Assembly: GCF_000020645.1 (NCBI RefSeq)
Contig: NC_011060.1
Coordinates: forward strand, 2,928,501 to 2,992,500
Length of the DNA stretch: 64,000 nucleotides
Source of the DNA: Pelodictyon phaeoclathratiforme BU-1
GTDB lineage: Bacteria; Bacteroidota; Chlorobiia; Chlorobiales; Chlorobiaceae
Reading direction: 5' to 3'
The notes beneath the pieces are model-generated. The model searched no databases and was not told the origin of the DNA. It saw only the letters and a program-made list of their open reading frames with translations. Positions 19,310 to 27,320 of this stretch are shown here, in pieces (within the stretch, counting starts at the first letter, position 1; the number at the start of each line of letters is the position of its first letter). A program made the position numbers and the translations under genes.

Positions 19310-20368
19310 TTATGCATCGCCGTTCATACCGCCAAAATACTTCTCTTTGAACCACAAGGAAACATTCACCAGGCCGATAAGCGCCGGAACCTCCACAAGA
19401 GGCCCGATGACGGCGGCAAACGCCTCCCCGGAATCGATGCCAAAGACTGCTACGGCCACGGCAATGGCAAGCTCAAAGTTGTTACTCGCCGCCGTAAAGG
19501 AGAGCGTAGCGGTTTTGGAGTAATCCGCTCCGGCCTTTCTTCCCATGTAAAACGAGGCGAGAAACATGATGATGAAGTAGCAGAGCAACGGTATTGCGAT
19601 GCGAACGACATCCATGGGAATTTTAACAATATACTCACCTTTCAGCGAGAACATCACCACAATGGTAAAGAGCAGCGCCACCAACGTGAGTGGGCTGATG
19701 CGCGGTACAAAAACGGTTTCGTACCACTCCCTGCTTTTGAGGCGGAGCATGACGAAGCGGGTAAGAAAACCTGCGATAAAAGGTATGCCGAGATAGATGA
19801 AAACCGACGAGGCGATTTCTGCGATGGTGATATCGACCCTGAACGACGAGAGGCCGAGCCAGCCGGGCAGCACCGTAAGGAAGAGCCATGCGTAAACGGA
19901 GAAAAAGAGCACCTGAAACACCGAGTTGAAGGCGACGAGACCTGCCGCGTACTCCGTATCGCCTTTCGCCAGCTCGTTCCAGACGATCACCATGGCGATA
20001 CAACGGGCAAGGCCTATGAGGATAAGACCGGCCATGTAGTGCGGCATATCGGAAAGAAAAAGCACGGCAAGCACGAACATAAGCACCGGCCCGATCACCC
20101 AGTTCTGCAAAAGCGACAACCCAAGCACCCTGGTATTGCGGAACACATCGCCAAGCTCCTCGTACTTCACCTTGGCCAGAGGCGGATACATCATGACGAT
20201 AAGCCCTATGGCGATGGGAATATTGGTGGTACCCGACTGAAAAGTGTTCCAGAACGCTGCCGTACCGGGAAGAAGATAGCCAGAAAGTACGCCGATACCC
20301 ATAGCGAGGAAGATCCAGAGCGTGAGGTAGCGATCGAGAAAGGAGAGTTGTCTGGTTGACATGCCCAT
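19310..20368 (-). CDS. acr3: ACR3-family arsenite efflux permease
   Basis: A membrane protein of 352 aa with about ten transmembrane helices. It opens [20 protein letters not shown] and contains [21 protein letters not shown] and [21 protein letters not shown]; the cysteine in GLARCIAMV is the conserved ACR3 residue needed for arsenite transport. It starts 4 nt after the rhodanese gene and belongs to the arsenic cluster with the arsenate reductase upstream. The symbol arsB is often used for this family, but it is unrelated to E. coli ArsB. Confidence 0.94.
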   Translation of the reverse strand: MGMSTRQLSFLDRYLTLWIFLAMGIGVLSGYLLPGTAAFWNTFQSGTTNIPIAIGLIVMMYPPLAKVKYEELGDVFRNTRVLGLSLLQNWVIGPVLMFVLAVLFLSDMPHYMAGLILIGLARCIAMVIVWNELAKGDTEYAAGLVAFNSVFQVLFFSVYAWLFLTVLPGWLGLSSFRVDITIAEIASSVFIYLGIPFIAGFLTRFVMLRLKSREWYETVFVPRISPLTLVALLFTIVVMFSLKGEYIVKIPMDVVRIAIPLLCYFIIMFLASFYMGRKAGADYSKTATLSFTAASNNFELAIAVAVAVFGIDSGEAFAAVIGPLVEVPALIGLVNVSLWFKEKYFGGMNGDA

Positions 20369-20372
20369 AATG

Positions 20373-20762
20373 CTATCCTCCCGTGCTGTTTAAACTGCCA
20401 GAAGGGCTGCCGCAGCAACATCCGCCACAGTTGCATTTCAATTCACCCTTCATGGGAAAGCCTGTTTCCGCCCAGCGGACAATCCCGTACTGCATATTGA
20501 CAGCATTCCGGTAGCCATTGTGCATAAGAAAACGGGTAGCCTTGAGGCTCCTTTCGCCAAGATTACAGGCTATAATCACCTCACGATCCGAGGGAATCTC
20601 CCGAAACCGTTCATCGAACTCGCTGAAGGGAATCAGCATGACACCGGGGAGATCGAACGATGCTTCGGCAACCTCTTCACGCTCACGGACATCAACAAGC
20701 AATGCTCCCTCTCCAATCATCTTCAACGCTGTCTCAGGAGAGACTTCAACGGCACTATTCAT
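20373..20762 (-). CDS. Rhodanese-domain protein with cysteine-rich C-terminal tail
   Basis: A single-domain rhodanese of 129 aa. Residues 10-105 form the domain ([17 protein letters not shown] at 20-36), and the catalytic Cys66 lies in [17 protein letters not shown]. Beyond the domain a tail [14 protein letters not shown] has five cysteines (110, 112, 115-117), which is unusual for this family and suggests binding of a soft metal or metalloid. It sits between a thioredoxin-like remnant and acr3 in the arsenic cluster, so a role in arsenite or sulfane-sulfur handling is inferred. Confidence 0.85.
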   Translation of the reverse strand: MNSAVEVSPETALKMIGEGALLVDVREREEVAEASFDLPGVMLIPFSEFDERFREIPSDREVIIACNLGERSLKATRFLMHNGYRNAVNMQYGIVRWAETGFPMKGELKCNCGGCCCGSPSGSLNSTGG

Positions 20763-20780
20763 TTGATACTCCTCTTTTAT

Positions 20781-20918
20781 TTATCTGTTCAGTAAATCCT
20801 TCAACTCCTCAAGTCCAGTCACGTTACCCTTCGAGTGCATCTCCCCGTCGACTACGAGATCCCTGGCGACGGAGGCAAGTCGCTCGCCTTCATTGCTGTA
20901 ACCAATTTCTGATACCAT
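20781..20918 (-). pseudogene. Short remnant of a thioredoxin-like (redox-active disulfide) gene
   Basis: A reading frame of 45 codons on the minus strand begins MVSEIGYSNEGERLAS and ends LVVDGEMHSKGNVTGLEELK plus five residues. The end matches the C-terminal strand-helix of small redox-active disulfide (thioredoxin-fold) proteins, which often accompany arsenic pumps. The N-terminal CxxC half is absent, and a stop lies four codons before the ATG. It appears to be an internally deleted gene. It could still be translated, since an operator-like palindrome lies just upstream. Confidence 0.55.
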
Positions 20919-20937
20919 TCTTTGTATTTGTTAGTTC

Positions 20938-20953
20938 ATCGCAAATATACGAT
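20938..20953. promoter_or_regulatory. ArsR/SmtB-like operator candidate
   Basis: The 16-bp imperfect palindrome ATCGCAAATATACGAT (outer arms ATCG/CGAT, AT-rich core) lies 20 bp before the thioredoxin-like remnant, where a promoter for the rhodanese-acr3 unit is expected. No arsR gene is present in this window, so the regulator would have to be encoded elsewhere. Confidence 0.35.
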
Positions 20954-21143
20954 CAATAATAAAAAAAACAAAGGGCGTAATAAACTTCATCTCTGCCATT
21001 TCGACCGATACGGTCGCAACATCACCTATGCCCGCATTGCTCTCATCAGCACATGCAACCTCCGTTGCTCCCGCTGCTGCAGCGGAAAAAGAGGGAGGAA
21101 CCATGCGCTACCCGGCAGAACCCGGCATCAGAATGCCTCTATA

Positions 21144-21578
21144 TCAAAACAGTCCAATCCACTCACGAAGCTTCTCCTGCAGCTCGTCCCTGACCACACG
21201 GAACATCGCAAGCTGTTCGTCAGCATTACCCTGCAACGCAGCCGGATCGTCGAGCGGCCAGTAATATCGGTTACCATCCATCAGGCCGGGCCAGATACGG
21301 GGGCAGGTCGCCTGCGCCCTGTTGCACACCACGATGAGATAGTGCACGGGCACCCTGCCAAGATAAAGTTCCACCGTTTTCGGTCTCTGTGCTCCAATAT
21401 CTATGCCGATTTCACGCATGACCTCGATGGCAAGGGGATGCACCGCGTTTTTGGGCTCGAGTCCGGCGCTCATCACCTCAAAGCGGTCGCTGGCCATATG
21501 GCGGAGCAAGCCTTCGGCCATCTGGCTGCGAGCCGAATTACCGGTGCAGAGAAAGAGCACATTTTTTTTCTTTTCCAT
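21144..21578 (-). CDS. arsC: Arsenate reductase of the low-molecular-weight phosphatase family
   Basis: A cytosolic protein of about 144 aa with the P-loop VLFLCTGNSARSQMAEG (CX5R) at the N-terminus. MREIGIDIGAQRPKTVE and VVCNRAQATCPRIWPGL follow, the latter holding the redox cysteines, and the acidic WPLDDPAA loop resembles the phosphatase DP motif. It reduces arsenate to arsenite, probably with thioredoxin as donor. The start at 21578 precedes the usual KKKNVLFLC; the frame continues to an ATG at 21599. About 200 bp separate it from the thioredoxin-like remnant. Confidence 0.9.
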   Translation of the reverse strand: MEKKKNVLFLCTGNSARSQMAEGLLRHMASDRFEVMSAGLEPKNAVHPLAIEVMREIGIDIGAQRPKTVELYLGRVPVHYLIVVCNRAQATCPRIWPGLMDGNRYYWPLDDPAALQGNADEQLAMFRVVRDELQEKLREWIGLF

Positions 21579-21633
21579 AACTTGTACATGGGTAAACATT
21601 GATGAACCTGAACCGACAATCGTGTAAAACCAG

Positions 21634-22320
21634 TCAATTCCGCAGCGACTCGAACAGTTTTTCGTAGGAACTGTCTTTCTGGCGGGGTGTTTCGCCGGTT
21701 ACGAGATAGAGCGCTTCTCGTGCTGTTTTCGTAGCATGATCGGCAATACGCTCAAGGTAGCGCGAGACACTCAGTACCGCGATAAGCTGTTCGATCTCTC
21801 CTGGCAGGATTTTCATCGCAGCCATAACAGTTCTCACAATCATCCGATGCATGGAATCGATCTCCTCTTCGATGGCAAAGACCCTGGAGGCTTTTACGGT
21901 ATCCTTTGCCGCAAACGCATCGATAGCGTATTGCAGCATTTCGGCCACCTTCGCCCCGACACTCTCCAGATCGTATTGCTGCTGCAGCTCCCTGTCGATA
22001 TCCAGCGCCCGCTCGACGATATGCACCGATAGATCTCCGATACGCTCGATATCGTCATTAATTCTCATGATCGCCACGATAGTGCGCAGATCCTTTGCTA
22101 CCGGCTGCTGCAGTGCAAGGAACGAGAGGCATTGCGATTCGAGGCGTTGTCCAGCCTCGTCTATATCGTAATCGGCTTGTTTTACCCTGCGGGCTTTATC
22201 GATGTCCATCTCCTTAAGGGCCTCGAGCGCAAGAAGCAGGTTCCGGCGGGCGCTGGAAGCGAGAAGAACAAGAGTATCGGTCAGCTCCCTGATATGTTCA
22301 TGAACGGGACGTTCGGGCAT
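21634..22320 (-). CDS. phoU: Phosphate signalling protein PhoU
   Basis: A protein of 228 aa made of two three-helix bundles with the repeated E/D-rich motifs of PhoU: VKQADYDIDEAGQRLE and RIGDLSVHIVERA in the first half, VFAIEEEIDSMHRMIV and RYLERIADHATKTAREALYLVTGE in the second. PhoU modulates the PstSCAB transporter and PhoR kinase. No pst or pho genes are adjacent. It ends 35 nt before the arsenate reductase frame opens, and the two may be co-transcribed, which is plausible because arsenate is a phosphate analogue. Confidence 0.93.
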   Translation of the reverse strand: MPERPVHEHIRELTDTLVLLASSARRNLLLALEALKEMDIDKARRVKQADYDIDEAGQRLESQCLSFLALQQPVAKDLRTIVAIMRINDDIERIGDLSVHIVERALDIDRELQQQYDLESVGAKVAEMLQYAIDAFAAKDTVKASRVFAIEEEIDSMHRMIVRTVMAAMKILPGEIEQLIAVLSVSRYLERIADHATKTAREALYLVTGETPRQKDSSYEKLFESLRN

Positions 22321-22776
22321 GGCTTAGAGTCAGTTTGGAGTTCTATAAAAAAACAGGCAGTTTCAGCCGAATCCATCTGGATAGAACAGCATCACACGTC
22401 GCTTGGGTAAGAGGTGTAGCATAGCTGTTTAACAGGCAAAACCGGTATGCCAAAATAATCTGGAAGCACATATATCACTGTATAGTTATATGTAAATTCC
22501 AATGTATGGAACAGAGTAGTGAGGATTTGTTACGATACCGTTAAATCGCCATGCATATCAACTCCGGCGAGCTGCCGATGGCTTCCGGAACCTGCGATCC
22601 GCATTTTCTGCAGATGCCAAATCCCGGCTGATTGGTTCCTGAGAGGGGAGAATGGGCGCTGAAAGTGTTCTTCTTCTGACCCGGCAACATCCCGCTCACC
22701 TCGTGGCACGGGTGCACTGAAACGGAATGCGACGTAGAAATTTGCGAGATTGAAGCGGTCCGTTCCTCACCACATC
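22321..22776. other. Mostly non-coding stretch between phoU and the PIN antitoxin
   Basis: This 456-bp stretch has no recognised RNA gene or repeat. A possible short zinc-ribbon reading frame occupies 22541-22690 on the minus strand and is listed separately. The remainder shows nothing I can support. Confidence 0.5.
22541..22690 (-). CDS. Possible small protein with CxxC knuckle
   Basis: A 49-codon frame starts MLPGQKKNTFSAHSPLSG and later has GFGICRKCGSQVPEAIGSS, a single CxxCG knuckle as in a half zinc ribbon. The frame is open further upstream towards the antitoxin gene (…VHPCHEVSG), so it may be the 3' remnant of a longer gene. There is no clear ribosome site. I do not recognise the family. 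Confidence 0.3.
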   Translation of the reverse strand: MLPGQKKNTFSAHSPLSGTNQPGFGICRKCGSQVPEAIGSSPELICMAI

Positions 22777-22980
22777 CTATAGCCCTATTTGTTCAGAATG
22801 TTTTTTCGCCATAGCAAATACATCATCAACACTTTCATTTTGCCAAAGCGTTTGCTGCCATTCAGTATAATCAAATGACTCCCGGTTTATTAAAACGATA
22901 AATCGTTCGGCTTCAACAGGCCCCAAACGCTCCCGCAGGGCTTGTATCCCGTCATGACGAATTATGGTATCACTTCTCAT
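22777..22980 (-). CDS. Antitoxin partner of the PIN toxin
   Basis: A protein of 67 aa beginning MRSDTIIRHDGIQALRERLG with GPVEAERFIVLINRESFDYTEW. It resembles short partner proteins found beside PIN toxins in Chlorobi and Cyanobacteria; this is from memory. Its start overlaps the stop of the PIN gene by one nucleotide (TGATG), so it is translationally coupled as the second gene. No ribbon-helix-helix or AbrB motif is evident. Assignment as antitoxin rests mainly on this coupling. Confidence 0.65.
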   Translation of the reverse strand: MRSDTIIRHDGIQALRERLGPVEAERFIVLINRESFDYTEWQQTLWQNESVDDVFAMAKKHSEQIGL

Positions 22981-23420
22981 CAGCTATTCTCCATAAGGAT
23001 TGCAAAATCTATCGGATTGAGAGTTTTTATTTCTTGTAATGACTGAGCTTTTTTCAAAAACACACGATCAGTGGTGATGAAATAGTCACATTTTGCTTCA
23101 ACTGCACAAGCCAGATGCAAAGCGTCTTTCGATTTGATGCCAGTTTTGATTGCGATAGTGGCCCCAAGCTCTCGAATGCTGTCCAAAGCGGATATGTAAT
23201 GTTTTGACAATGTTTTCCACTCGACTATTGCCTCTCGGTGATCAGGATACGGATTGGCGCTGTTTTCGTAATCCAATATGAATGACCAAACAAGTATCAG
23301 TTTGCTATCAAGAACAGCATTTTGAATAAACAGTTTGGCTTCGGTTTCCAATTTGATCCGAGCGGCAGTTTGGATATCGTAAGGCCGATTAAAACAGCAC
23401 ATATCAAGATATATTTTCAT
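22980..23420 (-). CDS. PIN-domain toxin (VapC-like)
   Basis: A ribonuclease-type PIN protein of about 146 aa. It begins MKIYLDMCCFNRPYD with the first catalytic aspartate at residue 6. The central acidic position falls around SKDALHLACAVEAKCDYFITTD, which carries the conserved D and TTD of the family. PIN toxins cleave tRNA or other RNA. The frame extends to 23465, but the start at MKIYLD is the usual family N-terminus. Unlike typical vapBC, the toxin gene precedes its small partner. Confidence 0.82.
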   Translation of the reverse strand: MKIYLDMCCFNRPYDIQTAARIKLETEAKLFIQNAVLDSKLILVWSFILDYENSANPYPDHREAIVEWKTLSKHYISALDSIRELGATIAIKTGIKSKDALHLACAVEAKCDYFITTDRVFLKKAQSLQEIKTLNPIDFAILMENS

Positions 23421-23614
23421 CATCAATAATCTATTCGTTGCCGGATATCGTGAAAAGAGACGCATAACTAAAGAAACAGCCAGAGGTCACTTTGTGAAGC
23501 TGTGTGCTCGTGGAAAACAGCTTCCGATTGATTTAATATCGAGTGGCATTGTCATTTTTCAATACCTGACAACAAGTTATGCCATGCTAATCGCCTGCAA
23601 CAGATGGGTAGGAG

Positions 23615-23769
23615 TTATTTGTAACTATCTTTCCGATGGAATATCCTGCCTATTTCAATCATATTTTTAATTTTGTCAATTCTGAAATTCCCGAACTAAT
23701 TTTTTCCTTATTTTTGCCATCAATCTTTTTCAAATCTTTGATGGCACTTTTACGGATATAAATTTTCAT
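23615..23769 (-). pseudogene. Decayed RelE/ParE-type toxin
   Basis: The frame starts MKIYIRKSAIKDLKKID, typical of RelE/ParE toxins, but stops after about 34 codons. The family's C-terminal end, IEIGRIFHRKDSYK followed by a stop, appears immediately afterwards in another frame. The middle of the gene, about 40 codons, is therefore missing. Its start overlaps the end of the upstream antitoxin gene, as in intact RelBE modules. Confidence 0.7.
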
Positions 23770-23948
23770 TTTTCAGATACTCATCAAACGCAACAGATTC
23801 TTCACTTCTTGTGGCTCTCAATAATTTCAGATCATATGCATCTTCTTTTGATACAATTTCCAATCCTTCGTTTTTGAAATTTTCCAGAAGCCACCTGACT
23901 TTGTCTGCCAATACTATCATTATTGACATTAATGACTATTGTCTGCAT
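23750..23948 (-). pseudogene. Frameshifted antitoxin of a RelBE-type module
   Basis: An ATG at 23948, preceded by AAGGGG, begins MQTIVINVNNDSI. The protein then continues in the next frame as ADKVRWLLENFKNEGLEI and ends ESVAFDEYLKNENLYP. One extra G near 23910 (ATTGGCAGAC where ATTGCAGAC would keep frame) explains the break. A downstream ATG at 23920 could still produce a 56-residue truncated product. It precedes and overlaps the broken toxin gene. Confidence 0.65.
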
Positions 23949-23986
23949 TTTTTCCCCTTTCTCAAACAGATTATCGGCAGTTTCTA

Positions 23987-24112
23987 TCAGATATTTGCTG
24001 ATTCCAGACCAAGTACATTCAATGCGCCATCCAGAAACCCTCCTGCCGATACATTGCCTGTTGTAATTACTTTGAAGCACACAAAAGTTAATACTAAAAT
24101 ATGTCGATTCAA
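23987..24112 (-). CDS. Possible 41-aa exported peptide with TTG start
   Basis: A TTG codon preceded by a perfect AGGAGG at 6-nt spacing opens a 41-codon frame. It reads (M)NRHILVLTFVCFKVITTG, then NVSAGGFLDGALNVLGLESA. The N-terminus looks like a signal peptide ending near VSA. It lies just upstream of the decayed RelBE module and could be the remaining 5' end of a longer, broken gene. No family was recognised. Confidence 0.3.
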   Translation of the reverse strand: MNRHILVLTFVCFKVITTGNVSAGGFLDGALNVLGLESANI

Positions 24113-24206
24113 AATCGACCTCCTAACCCGCAGATATTTGCATTGCCATCCATATAAGATAGCAATTGAAAAACCGCTTCCCTTCCTTACGCTTTAACCG
24201 AACAGG

Positions 24207-25204
24207 GCGTGACTCACTGGAAAAACGCCAGATCATCCACAAGATCAATTAGTTACCTCATCATAGCAACGACCTTTTGGGTGTAAACCTTTTGCGACCT
24301 CCTGCGATGAGAAGCGCCACTACCCATGTCAAAAGCACAGCCAAAGCAAGAGGTCTGGTACTGCCAGCAGCTTCAGGGCTGATCTTCAAGACGCCAGACC
24401 AGGTATTGACGGCAGCATGAAAGAGCATGACCAGTAACAGGCTCTCTCCAGAGCCGTGATATACCCAAGTGATCAGGATGCACAGGGGCATTGTCAGCAA
24501 AGCAAAGAGCCAAAAAGGCAGACTATGCTGAGCCGAAGCCGAAATGAAAAAGAGCGGCAAATGCCACACCGTCCAGATGATACCCAGAATAAGGCTCTCC
24601 CATGGTGGGCTAAACCGTGCCTCAAGTGCCGGAAGAACAACTCCCCTCCAACCGAACTCTTCGCCCAACGGCCCGCCAATAAAAAAAACGAGTACGATGT
24701 TGACCGCTACAATTAACCAGCGAGGCCCAAATGGAACATAGTCGGGCACGGTGCCACCCAATACGATGTGCCCACCCATAGCCAGCAGCATCACCATCGC
24801 CGGTCCAAAAATGGCAAGCAGATACCAGATTGGAGAAACGCGCCATACCAATGCCCGAGCGAGCAACTGGCGCAGCTCAGTTCCGCCAGCATATCTCCAG
24901 GTTAACAACAGAGCAACCACGCTCGGCGCAAAGGATCCCAACGTGATAAAAACAACGGACGGTACCGGCAGCGAGAACCGCAGATACTCAGCAATCAGCA
25001 GAGGCAACCAAATAAGCCAAGCACCGCCAAAGGATACCAGCAAATATAAGGGGAGTGGAATACCATTTACCGAGTGTGAAGTGCGCGAATGTGCTGGTTG
25101 CATGGAACCTCGTTCATCGTTGACGGTCACCGTATGATTGTATAAGGTAACAATGCTGCCCAAAAACAGCATTTTAAATCAAGCTATTGCAGCAAGGGTT
25201 TGCC
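24207..25204. repeat. Duplicated CPBP segment, copy A (full length)
   Basis: This segment aligns with 27652-28232 over the whole CPBP gene and its flanks, except for about 419 bp (24502-24920) that are absent from the second copy. Homology at the right edge runs into the last codons of the cytosine methyltransferase gene. Confidence 0.8.
24261..25103 (-). CDS. CPBP-family intramembrane metalloprotease
   Basis: A polytopic membrane protein of 280 aa. The CPBP/CAAX-protease motifs are present in order: EEFGWRG (two glutamates and arginine), HLPLFF, and HAAVN near the C-terminus. In bacteria the family is associated with bacteriocin immunity, processing or unknown membrane proteolysis. The frame opens at 25172, but the start at 25103 is preferred. 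It follows GAGG at short spacing, and the 23 codons before it diverge as non-coding sequence in the second copy at 27706-28129. It is 1 nt from the end of the methyltransferase gene if the longer frame is used. Confidence 0.87.
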   Translation of the reverse strand: MQPAHSRTSHSVNGIPLPLYLLVSFGGAWLIWLPLLIAEYLRFSLPVPSVVFITLGSFAPSVVALLLTWRYAGGTELRQLLARALVWRVSPIWYLLAIFGPAMVMLLAMGGHIVLGGTVPDYVPFGPRWLIVAVNIVLVFFIGGPLGEEFGWRGVVLPALEARFSPPWESLILGIIWTVWHLPLFFISASAQHSLPFWLFALLTMPLCILITWVYHGSGESLLLVMLFHAAVNTWSGVLKISPEAAGSTRPLALAVLLTWVVALLIAGGRKRFTPKRSLL

Positions 25205-26403
25205 CAAAGCCGGAATTCATCGGCCTGAGCGGCCTTTCGCTCAGCATCCATGTCGACTGCCGGGTTGAGCGTTTTTAGCTGCCTCGCCAACTTGAAACCT
25301 ATTTTTTCTGCTAATAATACAGGAACTGCGTTCCCAATTTGGCGCATAGCCTCACCCCAAGCACCTTTGATGACGAAATCATCAGGGAAAGTTTGAATTC
25401 GTTTTGCTTCAAAGGTCGTTAGGTATCGAACGCTTCCATCATTGAAGCGGATCATGTTTTCCCCACCTGGAACCCCGTGACCACCAGCTTTGATTGTTTT
25501 TGACGGCCAATCAAAATCACTACCTGTATGACCGGGATACGTACGTGCACCACCTCGAAATATGTGGTCGATTATTCCATGATCTGATTTTGGGTCTGGC
25601 ATATCAAATAAAGCGTCCCGCATAGTTTGCCATGGCAATAATTCTGGCTCAAACATTCCGTATTTGTCTGTTAGTCGAGATATTCTTTCTCTCAGCAGTG
25701 CGTCTAAATCAGGTCGCAACAGTTTATGTACTTTATGGCGCTCCCAGTATTCACCCGTTACGTACATGTCCCAGAGAAGCCTATCTTCTGAGTGTGTTTC
25801 TATAGGGAATGACCAAGGCAATGAGATGTCTGCTCGTGTCCCAACAATCACAACACGCTCTCGTGTTTGAGGCACGCCATAATCTGCAGCATTTATTAGT
25901 TTAAACTGAACGTTGTATTTTTTCCCTGCATAGGAAAGCCTGCCAATATTACGAAGTTCATCGAGGTGGCTTTTCCAGTTGACGTTATTACCCGCCATAA
26001 AATCCGGGTAACTTAATCTGAGGATTATGTATTCAAAATACTCAGAGAATGTTTGACGTAGAAGTCCTTTTACGTTTTCAAATACAAATGCTTTTGGAGC
26101 TAGTTTTTCGATAGCACGTATGGCATATGGAAACATGTCTCGGTTGTCTTGCTCGGCTCTGTGCTTGCCACCAAGTGAAAATGGCTGGCATGGCGGACCT
26201 CCTGCAACAATGTCAATATCTTCAAGGCTGTCTAAATCAAAATCTTTGATGTCACCAAAGAAAACTCGCGCAGGATCGAAATTCTCAGAAAGTGACTCGC
26301 ACGCATGCTTATTAAACTCAACAAAGGCTGTATGCTCAAATCCAGACAACTCCAAGCCTTTTGCCAAGCCGCCTGCACCTGAAAAAATTTCAAGGGTCTT
26401 CAT
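25174..26403 (-). CDS. DNA (cytosine-5) methyltransferase, Eco29kI-type partner
   Basis: A C5 methyltransferase of 409 aa. Motif I is FSGAGGLAKG at the N-terminus, motif IV is AGGPPCQPFS with nucleophile Cys72, and motif VI is ENVKGLLR. Motif VIII lies at GVPQTRERVVIVG and motif X includes RQIGNAVPVLLAE. It modifies the recognition site of the linked nuclease; an Eco29kI-like site CCGCGG is inferred from the nuclease, not from this protein. Its start overlaps the nuclease stop by 4 nt (ATGA). The last eight or so codons (NPCCNSLI) lie in sequence homologous to the CPBP 5' flank, so the end may be a recombination product. Confidence 0.92.
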   Translation of the reverse strand: MKTLEIFSGAGGLAKGLELSGFEHTAFVEFNKHACESLSENFDPARVFFGDIKDFDLDSLEDIDIVAGGPPCQPFSLGGKHRAEQDNRDMFPYAIRAIEKLAPKAFVFENVKGLLRQTFSEYFEYIILRLSYPDFMAGNNVNWKSHLDELRNIGRLSYAGKKYNVQFKLINAADYGVPQTRERVVIVGTRADISLPWSFPIETHSEDRLLWDMYVTGEYWERHKVHKLLRPDLDALLRERISRLTDKYGMFEPELLPWQTMRDALFDMPDPKSDHGIIDHIFRGGARTYPGHTGSDFDWPSKTIKAGGHGVPGGENMIRFNDGSVRYLTTFEAKRIQTFPDDFVIKGAWGEAMRQIGNAVPVLLAEKIGFKLARQLKTLNPAVDMDAERKAAQADEFRLWANPCCNSLI

Positions 26404-27047
26404 TGCGTCACCCCCAACTTCTTGAGGTGAAGGAGAATATTAGACATTATCGCGTTTTTCTCGGCATGTTTCCCATTGCACTTATTCGCCCAAGCCCTGC
26501 CTTCGTGAATGACATCCCAATCTGATTTGGCTTGTGCATATCGCCCGCTTCCGGGGTCATGATTGCCAAATCCATCAACAGCAGTATTCCAGAGCGGTTT
26601 ATTTAGTTTGATAAGGGCGGCTTCAATTGCACTGATCATGTCTGAACCCTCCACTTCAAAAATAACGAAGCGACACATGAAATCCTCAAGCGACAGTTGG
26701 GCTCCAAGGGAAATACTCCTTCCGTGCTCTCGCAGGCGACCAATGAGTTCGCGTGACTGATTTAGTGCGTTGTCAGAAGAGCGGGCTTGCCTCCACCCTT
26801 TGGGAACGGCCTTGCCCACGTAGATAGGGTAGCCATATGAAAGGCGATTTAGTTCGGCGTATCGTTTGTACAGAGGATTACTTCCTGTGTAGTAGAGCGC
26901 GTACACCCCCGTCCCAAAAAATGATTCTGGCGGGGGGAGCGTGTGGACAGGTGTGCCATTAAAGAATCTGATCGCATCTTTGACCAGTTCGGCAAAGGCA
27001 TCGTTTCTATAAACATGCTCACTTCGATCAAATGCTTGCGGTTTCAT
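26400..27047 (-). CDS. Eco29kI-family GIY-YIG type II restriction endonuclease
   Basis: A nuclease of 215 aa, almost the length of Eco29kI. The GIY-YIG core is GVYALYYTG (47-55) and YPIYVGKA (73-80). Tyr49, Tyr76, Arg104, His108, Glu142 and Asn154 all fall at the positions I recall for the Eco29kI active site. The C-terminal part has KPLWNTAVDGFGNHDPGSGR, a strong family signature. Cleavage at CCGCGG is inferred by similarity. The R gene precedes M and overlaps it, as in the Eco29kI operon. Confidence 0.92.
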   Translation of the reverse strand: MKPQAFDRSEHVYRNDAFAELVKDAIRFFNGTPVHTLPPPESFFGTGVYALYYTGSNPLYKRYAELNRLSYGYPIYVGKAVPKGWRQARSSDNALNQSRELIGRLREHGRSISLGAQLSLEDFMCRFVIFEVEGSDMISAIEAALIKLNKPLWNTAVDGFGNHDPGSGRYAQAKSDWDVIHEGRAWANKCNGKHAEKNAIMSNILLHLKKLGVTQ

Positions 27048-27320
27048 ACTGCGGCGCTATTTTCAGAATCAGGGAGGTGGATTTTATCATGGCACGACTG
27101 TTATGCCGAAGCTGACGCCCAACAATAATTAGATTTATTCGCCGAACCTACAGATTTTTGAATTGTAAGGCATACAAGACGCCATTAGAAAACTTCTTAA
27201 AACGCTATTAATTGCAAGAATATAAATCACTTGTACCTTGTCTTGCCTTTTGTTTCTACCTCTTATATGGATCAGCATAAAAACGCTTTCTACAGCCAGT
27301 CAACAGTACCGCGAGGTCCA

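Noticed and set aside
19238..20359. A 373-codon plus-strand frame rich in His, Glu and Asp, antisense to the arsenite permease
   Set aside because: It lies wholly opposite acr3, and its composition is what the reverse of hydrophobic membrane codons gives. The minus-strand protein has clear family motifs.
21002..21016. Short palindrome CGACCGATACGGTCG between arsC and the thioredoxin-like remnant
   Set aside because: It is an isolated 15-bp inverted repeat without a T-tract or promoter context, so not enough to call a regulatory site.
27100..27135. Integron attC-like site near the start of the restriction gene
   Set aside because: The GTTATGCC...GCCCAAC resemblance is partial, with no matching inverted core or integrase.
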